A stretch of 64,000 bases of DNA from Sciurus carolinensis (GCF_902686445.1 NC_062219.1:40079056-40143055); one strand, 5' to 3'; shown: positions 21,440 to 33,789, numbered from the stretch's first letter. Translations and numbers: made by a program. Notes: generated by a model not told the origin, from the sequence alone.

Positions 21440-22455
21440 GGTGTCAGAAAGTAAGAAAATCTACCCACATACCATTATACACATGCACAGAAAAAAGAAA
21501 TGAAAAATTACAAGGCCATAGGAGGCAACTGAAAGAGCTTCCAATGCAAAACTTAAAACACACTATGCAAAAGAATAAGCAATGACACTACTAGATTATA
21601 AGCAAAAGAAGACAACAGACACCCAAAAGTTCATTCTGAGAAAAATAAATAAACGAAAAATTAAAAAATATACTTTAACTAAAAAAAATGAGGGAGGAGT
21701 GATATCTTCTCTTTATGGAAGAATTGCAAATAGTAAAAGTAGAATGAATGAGGGAAATAAAAATGAACATTAGAATGCTACAGAAATATTTTTCCTAGTC
21801 AAGTTCCACTAATGAAGCTGAAACTTATGGTCAAAAGTATAAGGAGAAACAGGATTCTTACATGTCTCTAAGTATCGCCTTCAAAGCATACATTAATTAA
21901 AACGGAAACAATAGTCATTTTACAGTGGAGAATCATGACAGTAATCGTGGTCAACATCATTAATCATAGATCCCTGATATGAAGCACTGAGAAGGACTGA
22001 TCATATTTACGGTACTCTTTTTGATAATACATATCCTGTGTGTAATCAAGAAAAATCATCAGACAAATCAAACCTGAGAGATACTCCACCCAATAACTGA
22101 TTTGTATTCTTCAAAACAGTGAAAGTTATGAAAGATAAGGAAAGACTGAAGAACTGTCACAGGTTTGAGGCGATTAGGATTCATGACAACTAAATAAAAT
22201 GTGGGATTCTAAATTGGAACCTGGAACAGAAAAAAAATTTAGTGGAAACACAAAACAAATTAGTTACTAAGTTTAAATAAGTTAGTTAGTAGTCTTGTAC
22301 CAAAATCATTTTTTTAACTTTTGATAAATGTTCTATGGTTATATAAGATATTAGCATAGGGAGAATATAGGAGGAGAAATACAGAAAATCTCTAAGCTAT
22401 TTTTGTAATTCTGCACATCAAAGATTATCTCAAAATGAAAAATGTTTTTAAAAAA
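21440..22455 (+). mobile_element. Ancient L1 3' end (L1M type)
   Basis: Landmarks in order are 'gatccctgatatgaagcac', 'aatcatcagacaaatc', 'gaactgtcacaggtttgag', 'catgacaactaaataaaat', 'tggaacctggaacag', 'gataaatgttctatggtta' and the terminal 'atctcaaaatgaaaaatg'. This is the 3'UTR of an old mammalian L1 subfamily. It is non-coding and diverged, and its 5' boundary is uncertain. Confidence 0.6.
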
Positions 22456-25400
22456 CCCACTTGAGCTCCTTTTTACTTCTAGCTATTATGTAGCAAAGCT
22501 TCTTGAGAGAGTTGTCTGTGGTTTTTCACTCTCACTCCTAACCTTCCATTTTCCTCAGCACTTCAGTCAGGCTGTGCAGTCTACTCTTTCCCTAAAACTG
22601 TCACCATCAGTTCCAACTTGGCAAAGCTGATGGTTCCTTCCTTATCCTAATCTACCTCCATTTCTCAGCTACAGTAGTTTGCAAAGTTGGTAGCTCCCTC
22701 CTCCTTGAAACATGACCTTCTCTCTGTTTCCATGCAACACACATTCCTGGTTTTGTATGTGATCTACTCTGTGCCCGCTCTCCATCTCCTCTGATATATT
22801 TTCCTCAATAAACTCTGACTTTCCAAAATCTAGTCCTTGGCTCTCTCTGTACTTGCTCCCACTGTTCACTCATCCTTTCCCAAGACTTTAAAAGCTATGT
22901 AGGTGCTTATATATCTTCAGCCCTGAGCTTTTCTCTTCATACCGGAAGGTGACAATCTTATTGTTGGGAGGATTCTGCTTTTTTTCTTCAACAGGGAGGA
23001 TGGGAAAAGGACAGAGGAGGACCTGAGATTTGTGACTATATTTCTGAAATATGCACCATGTTGCCTTTTCAGTGAAGAGGAAAGGCTGACCTGATCCTCT
23101 CAGTATTTTCTAGAGTGAGTATCATGTGCCACTGGGAAATCTTAATTACAATCTCTGCCAAATCCAATAGATCTTTCACTAGATTCTATTATTGCTTCCT
23201 GTCACTTCATTATAACTCAAAGAAATACATTCTTTCTTAATATATTTAGAGTCTAAACCTACTAAAAGCCCAAGTTAGTAAAATTTCTATACAAATGAAT
23301 ATGTATTTTAAGGATGAGATCGTTTTTATTTTATTACTCAAGTGATCATTAATAGATATAAGACAGACTATACTGAACCCATCCCTTTAAAAAGCATCTC
23401 CGGCTTCCATGAGAAAGAAGAAATATTACATGGTTAGCATCATGGGCCATTCAGATTCCATTTTGCAATTTTATTGCAAATTTCAATAATTATATTAGTG
23501 AATTAAGAAATATTAGGTGCAGATGGATGATGATACCAAATAAAATTTATGATTTTACATTGACTTGAGTGACTATCAATTTGTTTTGTGTTGATATTGG
23601 GAGGTGGGTGAGAGGGAATGGGAAGCAATTAGTTAAGCCACTGTGCTTTTAAGTTCAGGCAATAGTGTTAGAATTAGAAAGGTAGAACTATTTAAAAAAA
23701 GGGGGGGGGAGAATAAATGTTATAGATACATTATGTTACTCTGACAACTTAAGATGAATCACCCAAGTGATTCCAATTTGAACCACATTTTAGGAGATAA
23801 AAACATAAATCAAGAAAGTTGATTAAAAAGTAGTATGCAATTGGGATTTCTTTAAGCATGGTTCTTTCACTACTGCCTCTCTGTATTACAATGTCAATTT
23901 TAGGTTCCAGGTGTTCTAAACAAGTTCTTAAACTGCTGGTTAAATAAATGTAAAAGACAATTATTTTTTAATGTTCCAGAGTTTAAAGTAATTTCTGTAT
24001 GGATTTATAATTGAATGGTCAAGTCTTGATAATGTTATTACATATATAAAACGTGATAGTAAAACATAATTTAGGGACCTTGAATACTTCATATCATTCA
24101 ATTAGTGTGTGGATATTATACAGCACCATCAAAAATCAATAGAATGCTCTTTTTGTATTTTGCTTGAACTATTTATAAATCAAGAATTTCAGCAAAGGCA
24201 GAATTATAGTACTCTTATTCAAACGCATTTTAGACAGTTAATTTTCTCTCATACCATTAGCAATGAGTAACTATTTTTTACTTTCACTTATTGAAAATGT
24301 AAAATAATATTGTTTGCTTGTCATAATTAGTTCTGAAAAGAATCATTTAGTCTGTGTCCAAAAAGAAATATGAAACAAAATCTTGATGTTGATGTATAAT
24401 AATAGTTGGACAACTTGCCAGAGATTCATTGATATTCAGATATGCTATGTGCCCAGTTATATGACTTGTCCCTTAGGAAATGAAAGTTGGCTATGCATTC
24501 AGAAATTTTAATGTTTATCATATCGGAACCATGGTGCTAATAATATGCTTTCAGATGCTTTGAAAGGAATCTCCTCTCTGCTTGCTCGCCCCTTCAAATG
24601 AAGTGTTCTTACTCACTATTACCCACTCTGTCTCCATGCCCACTTTCACAATCAAAAGCATTACTTCTAATCTTTCCTGTTCATGGCTGACTTATTTGAG
24701 TTCTTGAACCACAGTGAGTCCTTCCCCTCTCTGATAAGACTTGATTAGGCTATAAATTCCTTGAGGGTAAAACCATATCTACCTCCCATGCATATATATA
24801 GTCTCCCAACAGGTCCACAAAGACATGTTCAGATTACATCAGGTAAGGTAAGGTGTAGCTATTATTTCATGTACCATGCTAAGAATCTCTGAGATGGGTG
24901 GGGAAAGAGACTTCTAAATCCTGGAGAGCATGAGATCCTTCTTCAGGGATATCTGAGCAGAACTTCTAGGTCTTGGCCTTATTTCAATGTAAAGAGCAGT
25001 TACTCTTTGAGTGAATATTCAGCAATTTTCTTAATTCTTGGTGGATATTGCCTGCATAGACCATATCACCAGTAACTGCTTGCCATGTTTGGGAACTAAA
25101 GAACCACACTAATGGAACTGAGAAAGCCACACCAGTGTGCTTTTCTTTTCCCTTTCTATTCACCTTGCTTCTCTTAAGTTCTGTGTTTTCTGGCTCAGTA
25201 AATTTGAAATTCGATGTGAATATGAGACTAACGGTAAGATACATTATTCTTTATGCAATTCTTTCTTTTTCTACACAACATCCAAACTTTAACCAGAAAT
25301 AAGGATTAAAAAGCAATTAGGAATCAAGAAACTGGTGATTTCTGCACTGTTACTTTTTCCTGGGAGTGCTTGTTCAAAATAGAACATTAAAAAAACTTGA

Positions 25401-25704
25401 AGAAGAGAGAGCAGTCTCTAAATGTTGCTATTTACTTCTAATGTGTCATTAGAGTATACAGTATCTGTCACTAACGTGGAATCAAATAATCAAATTTCAT
25501 GGCAGAATTCCTGAGACTAATGTTTGTGTCATTTCATTTTGTAGCTGTATTGCGGGTAAGTGAAAGCCAATTTTACCAATTATATTGCCATCATTTAGTA
25601 CATTGCACATAAACAACTATATCAGTGTCATCAAGTAAAGTAGTTAGCATTTTATGGGTACATACAGACGAAGGTAGAAAATCAAATATAACAATAAAGC
25701 ATTA
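22456..25704. other. Mostly unique AT-rich sequence
   Basis: No gene found. A small piece near 24735-24830 ('attccttgagggtaaaacc') resembles the 3' part of an L2. An A7-G9 homopolymer junction lies at about 23693-23709. 23280-24560 is AT-rich with low repeat content. Confidence 0.4.
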
Positions 25705-25778
25705 TGTATATACACACACATACATGTATACACACATATATATGTATATATATATACACACATATATATATATATACA
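25705..25778. repeat. TA/CA-rich simple repeat
   Basis: Alternating 'tatatacacaca' and 'atatatatata' runs form an imperfect purine-pyrimidine alternating tract of about 74 bp, which generates a Thr/Tyr/Ile repeat frame with no coding meaning. Confidence 0.85.
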
Positions 25779-26049
25779 GCATCTATAAATATGCTGTTTT
25801 TACATGATTTACTTTAAATTTGAGAAACTGAGTAAAATATGTTATATGAGGTAATGTAAGATTATATTTGTCAAAAATGAACACTTAGAAAAGACAAAAT
25901 AAACCATGCTACAAATTGCCTTAGTTATCCAAAGAATCTCACAGTAAGTTTCATTAAGGTAAATCGCCAAGTTGGTGAAATGTATTTAATGCTAACCTGC
26001 CAATGATCTTATCTCTTGTCTGGATTTAATCTATTGCTTATCTTTATGG

Positions 26050-26560
26050 GCAAAGGACTTGTGTTTTTTTAGCAGAAGAGGATGATGTTCTGAAATTATT
26101 TTTTTCTTTGTTTCTAATGAATGAAACCTAGATTTCCTTCATTAGTGAGTTTATGTTCAAGTCCGCTTTCAGCTTTCATTTAAAGAGCAAATGCTTCAAA
26201 TTTAAGCAGTTTGCAGGGCAGGCACTAGAGCAATTCTGCTTACACACAATGTGCTTTTAGTGAATTGCATTCAGTCCCAGACCACTGGAGGCAATTCAGT
26301 TGATGTAAAATTTGAATACTTTCCTTCTCCCTTTAAATGAAGTGAAACCTTATAGTTTCCTAACAGGAGGAGAGTTTTAAGTCACTGCCTGGAGAAGGAA
26401 AAGTACTGACTCCTCCAGGATTTGCTTGATTTACCATTTACAAATGTAAAGGGTTCTACTCAAGCAACTCTTTGTCATCAAATTATTTGTATCTTCATCT
26501 AGAGATACATAAAGGAAATTTGGAAGGGTACCAGGATTTAAAGTTCAATTGAAAATGGGT
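26050..26560. other. Candidate conserved non-coding element
   Basis: Repeat-free, AT-rich but compositionally complex sequence with ATTA/TAAT and 'tcatttaaagagc'-type motifs. It has no open frame of note. It is flagged only on texture, because sequence that has resisted repeat insertion for this length in a gene desert is often conserved enhancer DNA. Alignment was not possible here. Confidence 0.25.
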
Positions 26561-27699
26561 TCTATTGCCTCATTGTCCTTAATTTTAAAGCAATAGTGAG
26601 TTTCAGGGAGTTAGAAATCATGAGCACCTATTATTTAAAAACATAAGCATAACAATTGCCACTAGTATGTTGAATAGTATTAAATACTCACTGTATTTAA
26701 TTAGATACCATCTATTCTTTCTTCTCTCGATTTTGCTTAACATTTATCAAGGTGGGAAACTATTCCCTACTCTTGCATTAGAACTCAGGCTATTCTGTGA
26801 CATTTCTGTTCTCCGTTAATTACTAAAAAACTCACTCTAAATGGTAAAACACAATCTCAATTCCCCGACCAGAATGCCCAATTCCATATAATTTTCAAAA
26901 CCTCACATTTATTCATAATTGCTATAGCTTCCACTTTCCAAGTGGTACCTGCCACAGGATAGAACCTGGGGCTGGTTAGGGGGAGGTGTGGGGTGGGACA
27001 TTCCTTGTTTTAATGCTCCTCAGCCATCCTTCTGGGAATTCTGCTCCTCTGTTACCAGACATCTGAATGGGAGGTGGTGGAGGCTGTGGGAGAAGTAGAG
27101 AGGCTATAATCTCCCTGACTGGCTTCCTGAACTGTGGGCCAGACTGGTAATTAGAGCTGAGTAGTTTTCTGGTGGGACTCTCAATGCACATCACTTGATC
27201 AGTGCAAATGGATCCTATCCCATTGCAGGAATCTAATGATCCACTTTGGAGTTCATTTTTTATCAAGAAGTGCTAACCTCTAGGAGGTCTTATTTGGTAG
27301 GTTCTAACATGCTCTTTGGTTGACTTTCTCTGGTGGGTGACCTACATCTGCTTCTTAGGAAACAAGTATGTGTATTTTGCTTCCACACATACTGGGGAAA
27401 CAAGTTGATTTCATGACAACTTTCCTCATTCCTTGGTTAGCACCCCCTGGCTTGTCAGTACCTTTCAGATTCCATGCAGGACTCAACTGGAGTCCAATGC
27501 CCACGTTGCAGAGTTCATGGCTCAAGTTCTCCAAGTGACCCAGTTGAAGGTCCTTCTTGTCTTTGGGAGTCCCAAAGACTCAAGAGAGGGGGACTTCACT
27601 CCTGACAGTAGCTCTCTACCCAAGTCCATTCTCTCAACTTGCATAATTTATGCCCTTATTATCTACTTTGGGTGGATGAGAGGCTTTACATAGTTGCTT
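26561..27699. other. Unique sequence, no gene established
   Basis: Contains open frames of 96 codons (minus, 26976-27266) and 86 codons (plus, 27433-27693) in a less AT-rich patch. Neither has a recognisable domain, and no splice or promoter context supports them. Confidence 0.4.
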
Positions 27700-28560
27700 T
27701 GTAAATTCAGCACATAATCTCCTACCATTATAGAATTTAGCAACTTTTATGTTTTGATGCATGAGGCAGCATTTCTAATTTAACATTCCATTATAACAGT
27801 ATTTATTTAAATCATGTAACACTGGTCAATGGTAACATTTTCCCTAAAGAATTTTTATTAAACATCAAATTGGGTCATAGATTGTTAGAATGTGTTTTGT
27901 TTTGAAGTTATATCTAATAAAGTAAACATTAGTTTTCTTATTATAATGAAGAACTTATTAAGCCTGTAGGCAATTAATATTTAAATTAAGTGTATGATGA
28001 GTTATTTACTAATCTATATTTTATGATGTGCTTGTAAAGGTATTAATTATTTGACTAGGTAGTGAAAGGATTAGTTGTAATAACAGCATGTAGAGTTTCC
28101 CAATGAAAATTTAGCACAAATTTTGATTAAGATGACAAAACATCAATCACATTACTTAATTTTTAAATGGTTGATATTAAAAGTATATACCATTTAAATT
28201 CTAATAAATTTGTAAACATGGGGAAAATATCTAGTAAAAAGAAATATTCCTTTGACTTCACAGTGGTGCTTTGATTGTTTTTATTATTATTTAATATTCA
28301 CTAAGCAATCATGCTGAGCAAAGCTCTATTTTAATGTTTATCAAGTACTGCAAAGTATTTAAAGGGACCAATCTAGTGATACTGTATTTAGAAATTCAGA
28401 ATACTATTCAGAAAAATGTTTGCTGAACACTGAACTTTGTTTTTATGTTCATTTTTATTCTTTTTAAGGTTTGAAATAATATGAATATCATTCTTTTACT
28501 ATTAGCTTTTTTTTTAGTTCATTGATTATTCAAGATAAGAATTTTAATTATGTTACATTA
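27700..28560. other. Candidate conserved non-coding element
   Basis: A repeat-free 860-bp stretch rich in 'attaatta', 'taattatttg' and similar homeodomain-type cores, without open frames. The texture resembles enhancer-dense gene deserts near developmental genes. This is an impression only. Confidence 0.25.
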
Positions 28561-28631
28561 ATGAGCATGAGTTTATGATGAACAATTATGAAGTCAAGAG
28601 CATCATACTGCATCTTAGGCCTGTAAAGACC

Positions 28632-28697
28632 TGTTCTGTGGTACTGGGGCTGAACTCAGATGCTAGCCAAGTGCTCTACCACAGAGTCATATCCAGC
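28632..28697 (-). mobile_element. ID SINE
   Basis: On the minus strand it reads 'gatatgactctgtggtagag' then 'cacttggctagcatctgag', the tRNA-derived body of rodent ID elements. A perfect 12-bp TSD, cctgtaaagacc, lies at 28620-28631 and 28698-28709. Almost no A-tail remains. Confidence 0.85.
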
Positions 28698-28884
28698 CCT
28701 GTAAAGACCATTTTAATATCATGCAAACTTTTCTACTACCTTTAGCACTATACATAAGCAATTCTGTTATTGTTTTGAGGACTGTAGCACAGAGAAGTGC
28801 CTTTAACTAATCTAAACTCATAGTTTATAAATTGTTTTTCATTTTATTTAGGTAGTTGTGAAGGTCTTCAAATAGTGCATACAA

Positions 28885-28950
28885 TCAAATGACCCAGGTT
28901 TGTGTTTCCACTCTGACATTTGCAAGTTGGTTAAACACCTGAGTATCTTT
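28885..28950 (+). mobile_element. Possible MIR fragment
   Basis: 'gacccaggtttgtgtttcc', 'actctgacatttgcaag' and 'ggttaaacacctgag' follow the MIR sense order. It is short and diverged. Confidence 0.4.
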
Positions 28951-28953
28951 TTT

Positions 28954-28974
28954 TGGGGGGTGGGGGTGGGGGGA
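28954..28974 (+). repeat. G-run cluster (possible G-quadruplex)
   Basis: Three long G runs separated by single T bases (G6-T-G5-T-G6), directly after a T run. It could fold as a G-quadruplex because a six-G run can supply two stacks. Confidence 0.6.
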
Positions 28975-29074
28975 TGAGGCTAAAAATACCAAATGTTCAG
29001 AGAAATGAAGTGATATACAATATTGTATACCAAGCACCCACCAAACACCCACCACCATACTGTCTTTCTTGAAC

Positions 29075-29351
29075 TTACAGAAAGGGGGGAATTGCAGAGT
29101 GAAATTGACAAAATCATGCCATATGCATGTATGACCCTATCCCAAGAACCCCACTTTATATGTCTAACTATAACATGATAAAAAAATAGAAGCAAGACTG
29201 CTGAGTAGAGGAAGAAGATTGGGAGAGGGAGAAGGAGAGGGAAAGGGGAATTACTGGGGATTGAAATGAAGTAAATTATGTTATATGCATGTATGAATAC
29301 ATCTAAATAAATCCCACTATTATGTGTAACTATAATGCAATAATAAAAACA
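29075..29351 (+). repeat. Unassigned two-unit repeat with A-rich ends
   Basis: Two direct units about 162 bp apart share 'aaagggg..aatt', 'gaaat', 'atatgcatgtatga', 'cccact', 'tatgt', 'taactataa' and an A-rich end. The core is at 29121 in the first unit and 29283 in the second. Each unit ends like a poly(A)-tailed retroposon ('gataaaaaaata' and 'aataataaaaac'). I believe similar sequence is frequent in squirrel genomes, but I cannot name the family. Confidence 0.6.
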
Positions 29352-30195
29352 TTTTAAGAGATAACAAGAGAATTTAGAGCATTTGGTCTTTTTAAATCTC
29401 AGTTTTATTTCACTCAAAATGAATGTCATAACTATAACTTGCTTCATATTTAAATTATGAAAAGTAAGCTGCCCCTTAAAGACAGATAACAAAATGTTTA
29501 TATCTTCTTCTCATTTTCCTTTGACCTAAAATTACATCACAGTAGTTATCTTTTATTTTTTTGAATCCATAGCCACTTTTGTTTATACCTAAAATTTAAT
29601 TTTTAAATCAATTTCTTAAATCAAAAAATAAATTGCTGAATATAAATTGATAAATACATAATAGCCTCTTTTTATTCACTTCCTTTCAACATGCTCAGTC
29701 CTTATGGTTATATCATTACAAAATGGATATAGACTTCACAAAGCATTTATATATTACAAACAGACTTAAAGATAGAATGGAATGCAAATGCCATAGTGAC
29801 TAGAAATGAAATGTACCAATGAACGAATCACATATTGGTCACATCCAGATGCAACTTGAAAGATGTTAACACAAGTCTCTGATGGCTGTCTCCAAGGAGA
29901 CGGATACCAGTGTTAAGAAAATAACTTCAACAACTGCTAACTGGGGTCTCTCTAATTTGTGTCACAGATGGGATTGGCAGAAAATATTGGTGGGTGTTTT
30001 AAAAACATGACCCAGTCTTTCCCTAATTGAGGAGGTTTCTAATTGTGTAATAATTGGTTTTCACAGTTGAATGTCACAGCACTAAAGACATTTGCCAAAG
30101 TATTAACTCTAACACCAAGCAAAGCACACTTTTCTGAAATGCATCTTTCTGTATACATTTTTCCAAAATATGCTTTAGAATAATGGCCACCATTA
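29352..30195. other. Unique AT-rich sequence, no gene seen
   Basis: No exon or assignable repeat. The 170-codon minus frame at 28980-29492 spans the unassigned repeat and the following AT-rich DNA and has no domain, so it is not treated as a gene. Confidence 0.45.
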
Positions 30196-30199
30196 TAGA

Positions 30200-30400
30200 A
30201 GATCATATTAAGAGTATTGAATATGTTGCATGCACTGGGATGACTCCTTATATTATTTAATTCACTCAGCAACTTACACAGTTTCATTATCCTTTTCATT
30301 GTAAGAATGAATAAACTAGGGCTTAGAGAAGTTAATTACTCATGATATCCTAGATCTCATCCTGTGTATCTGGAACACTCAAGATTATAACCTCTATCAT
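30200..30400 (-). mobile_element. MIR SINE
   Basis: Antisense MIR order: 'tatattatttaattcactc', 'cacagtttcattatcc', 'aataaactagggcttagag' and 'aagttaattactcatga'. It is diverged but the block order is clear. Confidence 0.65.
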
Positions 30401-30567
30401 ATATAAACTACCAGGTTAAAACACTGCATTGTTCTATGGAGAAGTTTTCAGAGTCAATATGATGAAAGATTTTAAATAATCATACTAAGAGTAAATATAT
30501 TGTAGAAATAAAAATTGATACAATGGTGTGTGTGTGCCTGTGTGTATGTTTAAAAGAAGAAGTAATG

Positions 30568-30790
30568 CTGGAAAGAGCTAAGTAGCATTCGTTGAGTACT
30601 AAATAAATGCTTTACAACACATTATATCATTTCTCTCCATAACATTATGGAGTATATATTCTTAGCCTGAGTTCACAGATATGAAAACAGAGGTTTAAAG
30701 GGCAGTGTCACATGCTTTTGCATAGCTAGTACATAGTTATTCTGACATTAAATCCTGAATCTGTTTGTCTGCAATACTTCTGATCTCAAC
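30568..30790 (-). mobile_element. MIR SINE
   Basis: Antisense MIR order: 'cgttgagtactaaataaatg', 'gctttacaacacattatat', 'gaaaacagaggtttaaag', 'catagctagtacatag' and 'aaatcctgaatctg'. This is the clearest antisense MIR in the window. Confidence 0.75.
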
Positions 30791-30869
30791 CAGCCCAGTG
30801 AACTGTATTTCCTTAAAAGGAGAACATGAATCATTACAGATGTGCAGTGGATAACAGGGAGCAAGAAAG

Positions 30870-31440
30870 CTTTATAGCTGCTGGCATATTTAATTCAAGG
30901 AAACTGGTTTTAAATAGAAAAAAGTAAATTACAAAATCAGCTGATTTAGGCCCATGAGACTTAATTTCTTAATTTGAATTTTTTAATTGCCTATCTGTAC
31001 ATCAAAATTACTGGAGCTGTGCTCTGTGAGGAAGTTGCCTTGTCATGGGGAATTTGTCTGAAATTTAATTCATAAAACTTTTAAGTATTTGCACAAATTA
31101 CTTAAATTGGTTTTTTTATAGCCCACTATATCCTGCTATGCTTTCTGGCTGCATCATTAATTTGCTTAGAAATCAAATGTAAAATCCACATCCTTTCTGT
31201 TACAGAAGACAACGAGCATATTTAATGCATAAATATTTTAAAACCTTAGTGTTTAAATAACATTTTTAAGGTTGACTAGAATACAACTTGAAAAATCTAT
31301 GATAGATCTTGCTATTTTCTTTCTTTAATCACTATTAAACATTTATTAAACAATTGAGTGGATTAATTAAAACATAATTAAAATTATGCTTGCTGAATTT
31401 TAACAAGATATTTATTTTAAGGTAACAACACATTATCTAG
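30870..31440. other. Candidate conserved non-coding element
   Basis: Repeat-free and TAAT/ATTA-rich ('gaattttttaattgcc', 'catcattaatttgctt') with no open frames. It has the texture of developmental enhancer DNA. Unverified. Confidence 0.3.
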
Positions 31441-32580
31441 ATTTAATTCAAGTTATAAATTTATTCCAGATGATTGATTTGATTAATTTGTGCACAAGCA
31501 AAGGGAAAATGGTAAAAATGAATGAGAGATGGTTGTGTTTATGAAGAAAATGAAGATTTAATGCAAAAAAGGAGCATTTTGAAGCAGAATAGAATAAAGG
31601 CAGCAAGGTAGACACTGTGTAATCTGACATCCATTGATAGTTTGGACATCCTTGTTTAACTTGATACCAATTGATACCAATTTTTCTGAGTTTCAGTTCT
31701 CTCTCATCATTGCACAAGAGTAATACAGAACTTCATAATTTCTAAACTCTGAATGAACATTTAACATCTCTAACTAAACAAAAATTGAGCAACAACATGT
31801 CCATTTACTATACATTTTTTCTGACTCTCTGCTAAGTGCCCAACATGTGCCATATAATAAAAATGTAGAAGTATAAGATATGATCCTTGTCTTACTAGTC
31901 ACTCCAGAGGAAATTAATTTCCTGGGAAAGCCTGACACAGATAATGTAAAAGTATGTTTAGGAAGCTTGATGCCATAAAACAAGGAATAACTTCCTTTAA
32001 AAATGGAAATACTGTAGAAAAAAACCTAAGTGGAAATAAAACAAGAACAATTATAAAATTACACAATTAAATGTTTTGAAAGAGAAAAATATGCTCATTG
32101 AATAAAAGGGAACTAATTTTGGATTAAGTTTAGTTGAAGTGAGCTGGTGAGAAAATTAATATATTAAAACCTGGTACTGAAGAATTAATTCATAAGGCAG
32201 TGCCTAAAGATACTACCATTAACATTGCACTATAAGCAGTTAAGGGATACAGAGTTTTTTCAAAGACAAAAAAATGAGTTCCCCGTGAAGATAAGGAAGG
32301 CCATAGCAGAGAAACAATATCTGAAGAGTTGGAATTGAAAATCTTCCAAATGGGTATGAAAAGTGTCTTTTAAGCATTAGGTGGATGCTACACCTAAACA
32401 TACCATAATGGTTTTTGCATTTAGACGAATAAATAAATATCATTCTAAGATGGAAAGGACAAATTGTTTGCAGAGACCACAATTAGACCGAGAGCAGACT
32501 TCTCATATGCAGCAACTGATGCTTGATTAAAACAGAAATAGCTTCGTACCATCAAATAAATATAAATGCTTTTAACCCAG
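31441..32580. other. Unique AT-rich sequence, no gene seen
   Basis: No exon or confident repeat. A short tandem 'ttgataccaa' pair occurs near 31660-31682. Confidence 0.4.
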
Positions 32581-32858
32581 ATAAACTCTGATTAAGATGA
32601 AGTCAAAGACAACCTAAGAAAGGCAGTACTATCTTACAGATGCTTCCTACAAACAAAAATATTATCAAAAAGATGAATTTATCAATAAGAAAAGTAGACA
32701 CAGAGGAGAAGACGGATTTTCAGACAGAAGTGGGCACATAACAACTTAATTTGCTAAATTAAATGATTGTCTGTAAAATGATGGGAAACATGACAAAATT
32801 ATGATCAGATTAGTCTCACATTTGAAAGCAGAGATTGTGAATAGAAAAGTAAGTGAGA

Positions 32859-33711
32859 ATACAAATAACCCAATCAACAAATGGGTTAAGGAAATGAACA
32901 GACACTTCACAGAAGATCTACAAGCAATCAACAGATATATCGAAAACTGTTCAACATCTCTAGTAATAAGAGAAATGCAAATCAAAACTACACTAAGATT
33001 CCATCTCACCCCAATTAGAATGGCGATTATCAAGAATACAAGAAACAACAGGTGTTGGCAAGGATGTTGGGAAAAAGGTATGCTCATACATGGATGGTGG
33101 GGTTGCAAATTAGTGCAGCCACTCTGGAAAGCAGTGTGGAGATTCCTTAGAAAACTTGGAATGGAACCACCATTTGAGCCAGCTATCCCACTCCTCGGCC
33201 TATACCCAAAGGACTTAAAATCTGCATACTACTGAGATGCAGTCACAACAATGTTCATAGCTGCTCAATTCACAATAGCCAGATTGTGGAACCAACCTAG
33301 GTGCCCTTCAATTGATGAATAGATAAAGAAACTGTGGTATATATATACAATGGAATATTACTCAGTCATAAAGAATAATAAAATTATGGCATTTGCAGGC
33401 AAATGGATGCAGTTGGAGAATATCATGCTAAGTGAGATAAGCCAATCTCAAAAAACCAAAGGACAAATGATCTTGCTGATAAGCGGATGATGACACATAA
33501 TGAGGGGTGGGAGGGGGCAAGAATGGAGGAAGGAGGGACTGAATAGAGGGAAAAGGGGGGTGGGAAGGGTGGGGGGGGAAGGAAAAAATAACAGAATGAA
33601 TCAAACACTATTACCTTTTATAAATGTATGAGCACACAAATGGTATGCCTCTACTTCATGTACAGAGAAACAAGATGTATCCCATTTGTTTACAATAAAA
33701 ATAAATTTTAA
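32859..33711 (+). mobile_element. LINE-1, 5'-truncated (L1-b)
   Basis: Only the last part of ORF2 and the 3'UTR remain. A perfect 14-bp TSD, aaaagtaagtgaga, lies at 32845-32858 and 33712-33725, which proves 5' truncation at insertion rather than later loss. The 3'UTR has the G-rich tract (about 33503-33575) but no TTAGGG-like hexamers. It ends 'acaataaaaataaatttta' plus a short A-tail, the full-length L1 3' terminus. Confidence 0.93.
32865..33470 (+). pseudogene. L1-b ORF2 C-terminal fragment
   Basis: The translated fragment begins in [17 protein letters not shown] and includes the C-terminal Cys motif with one key residue changed: the His-Cys pair seen in the other copies reads His-Gly here (LIHGWWGC). 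An AGA to TGA change makes a stop at about 33233, after which L1 homology continues ([15 protein letters not shown] block) to the end of ORF2 near 33470. It has no endonuclease or RT domain. It is an inert insertion remnant. Confidence 0.88.
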
Positions 33712-33789
33712 AAAAGTAAGTGAGATATTATTCTTCATGTACTGTTTAGAAGATACATGTCTAAAAAAACAAGTTATATGAAAATATCA

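Noticed and set aside
25625..25807. Thr/Tyr/Ile-rich short frame
   Set aside because: It is produced by the TA/CA simple repeat.
28980..29492. 170-codon open frame on minus
   Set aside because: It runs through the unassigned two-unit repeat and AT-rich flank. Its hydrophobic composition is what T-rich DNA gives, and no gene context supports it.
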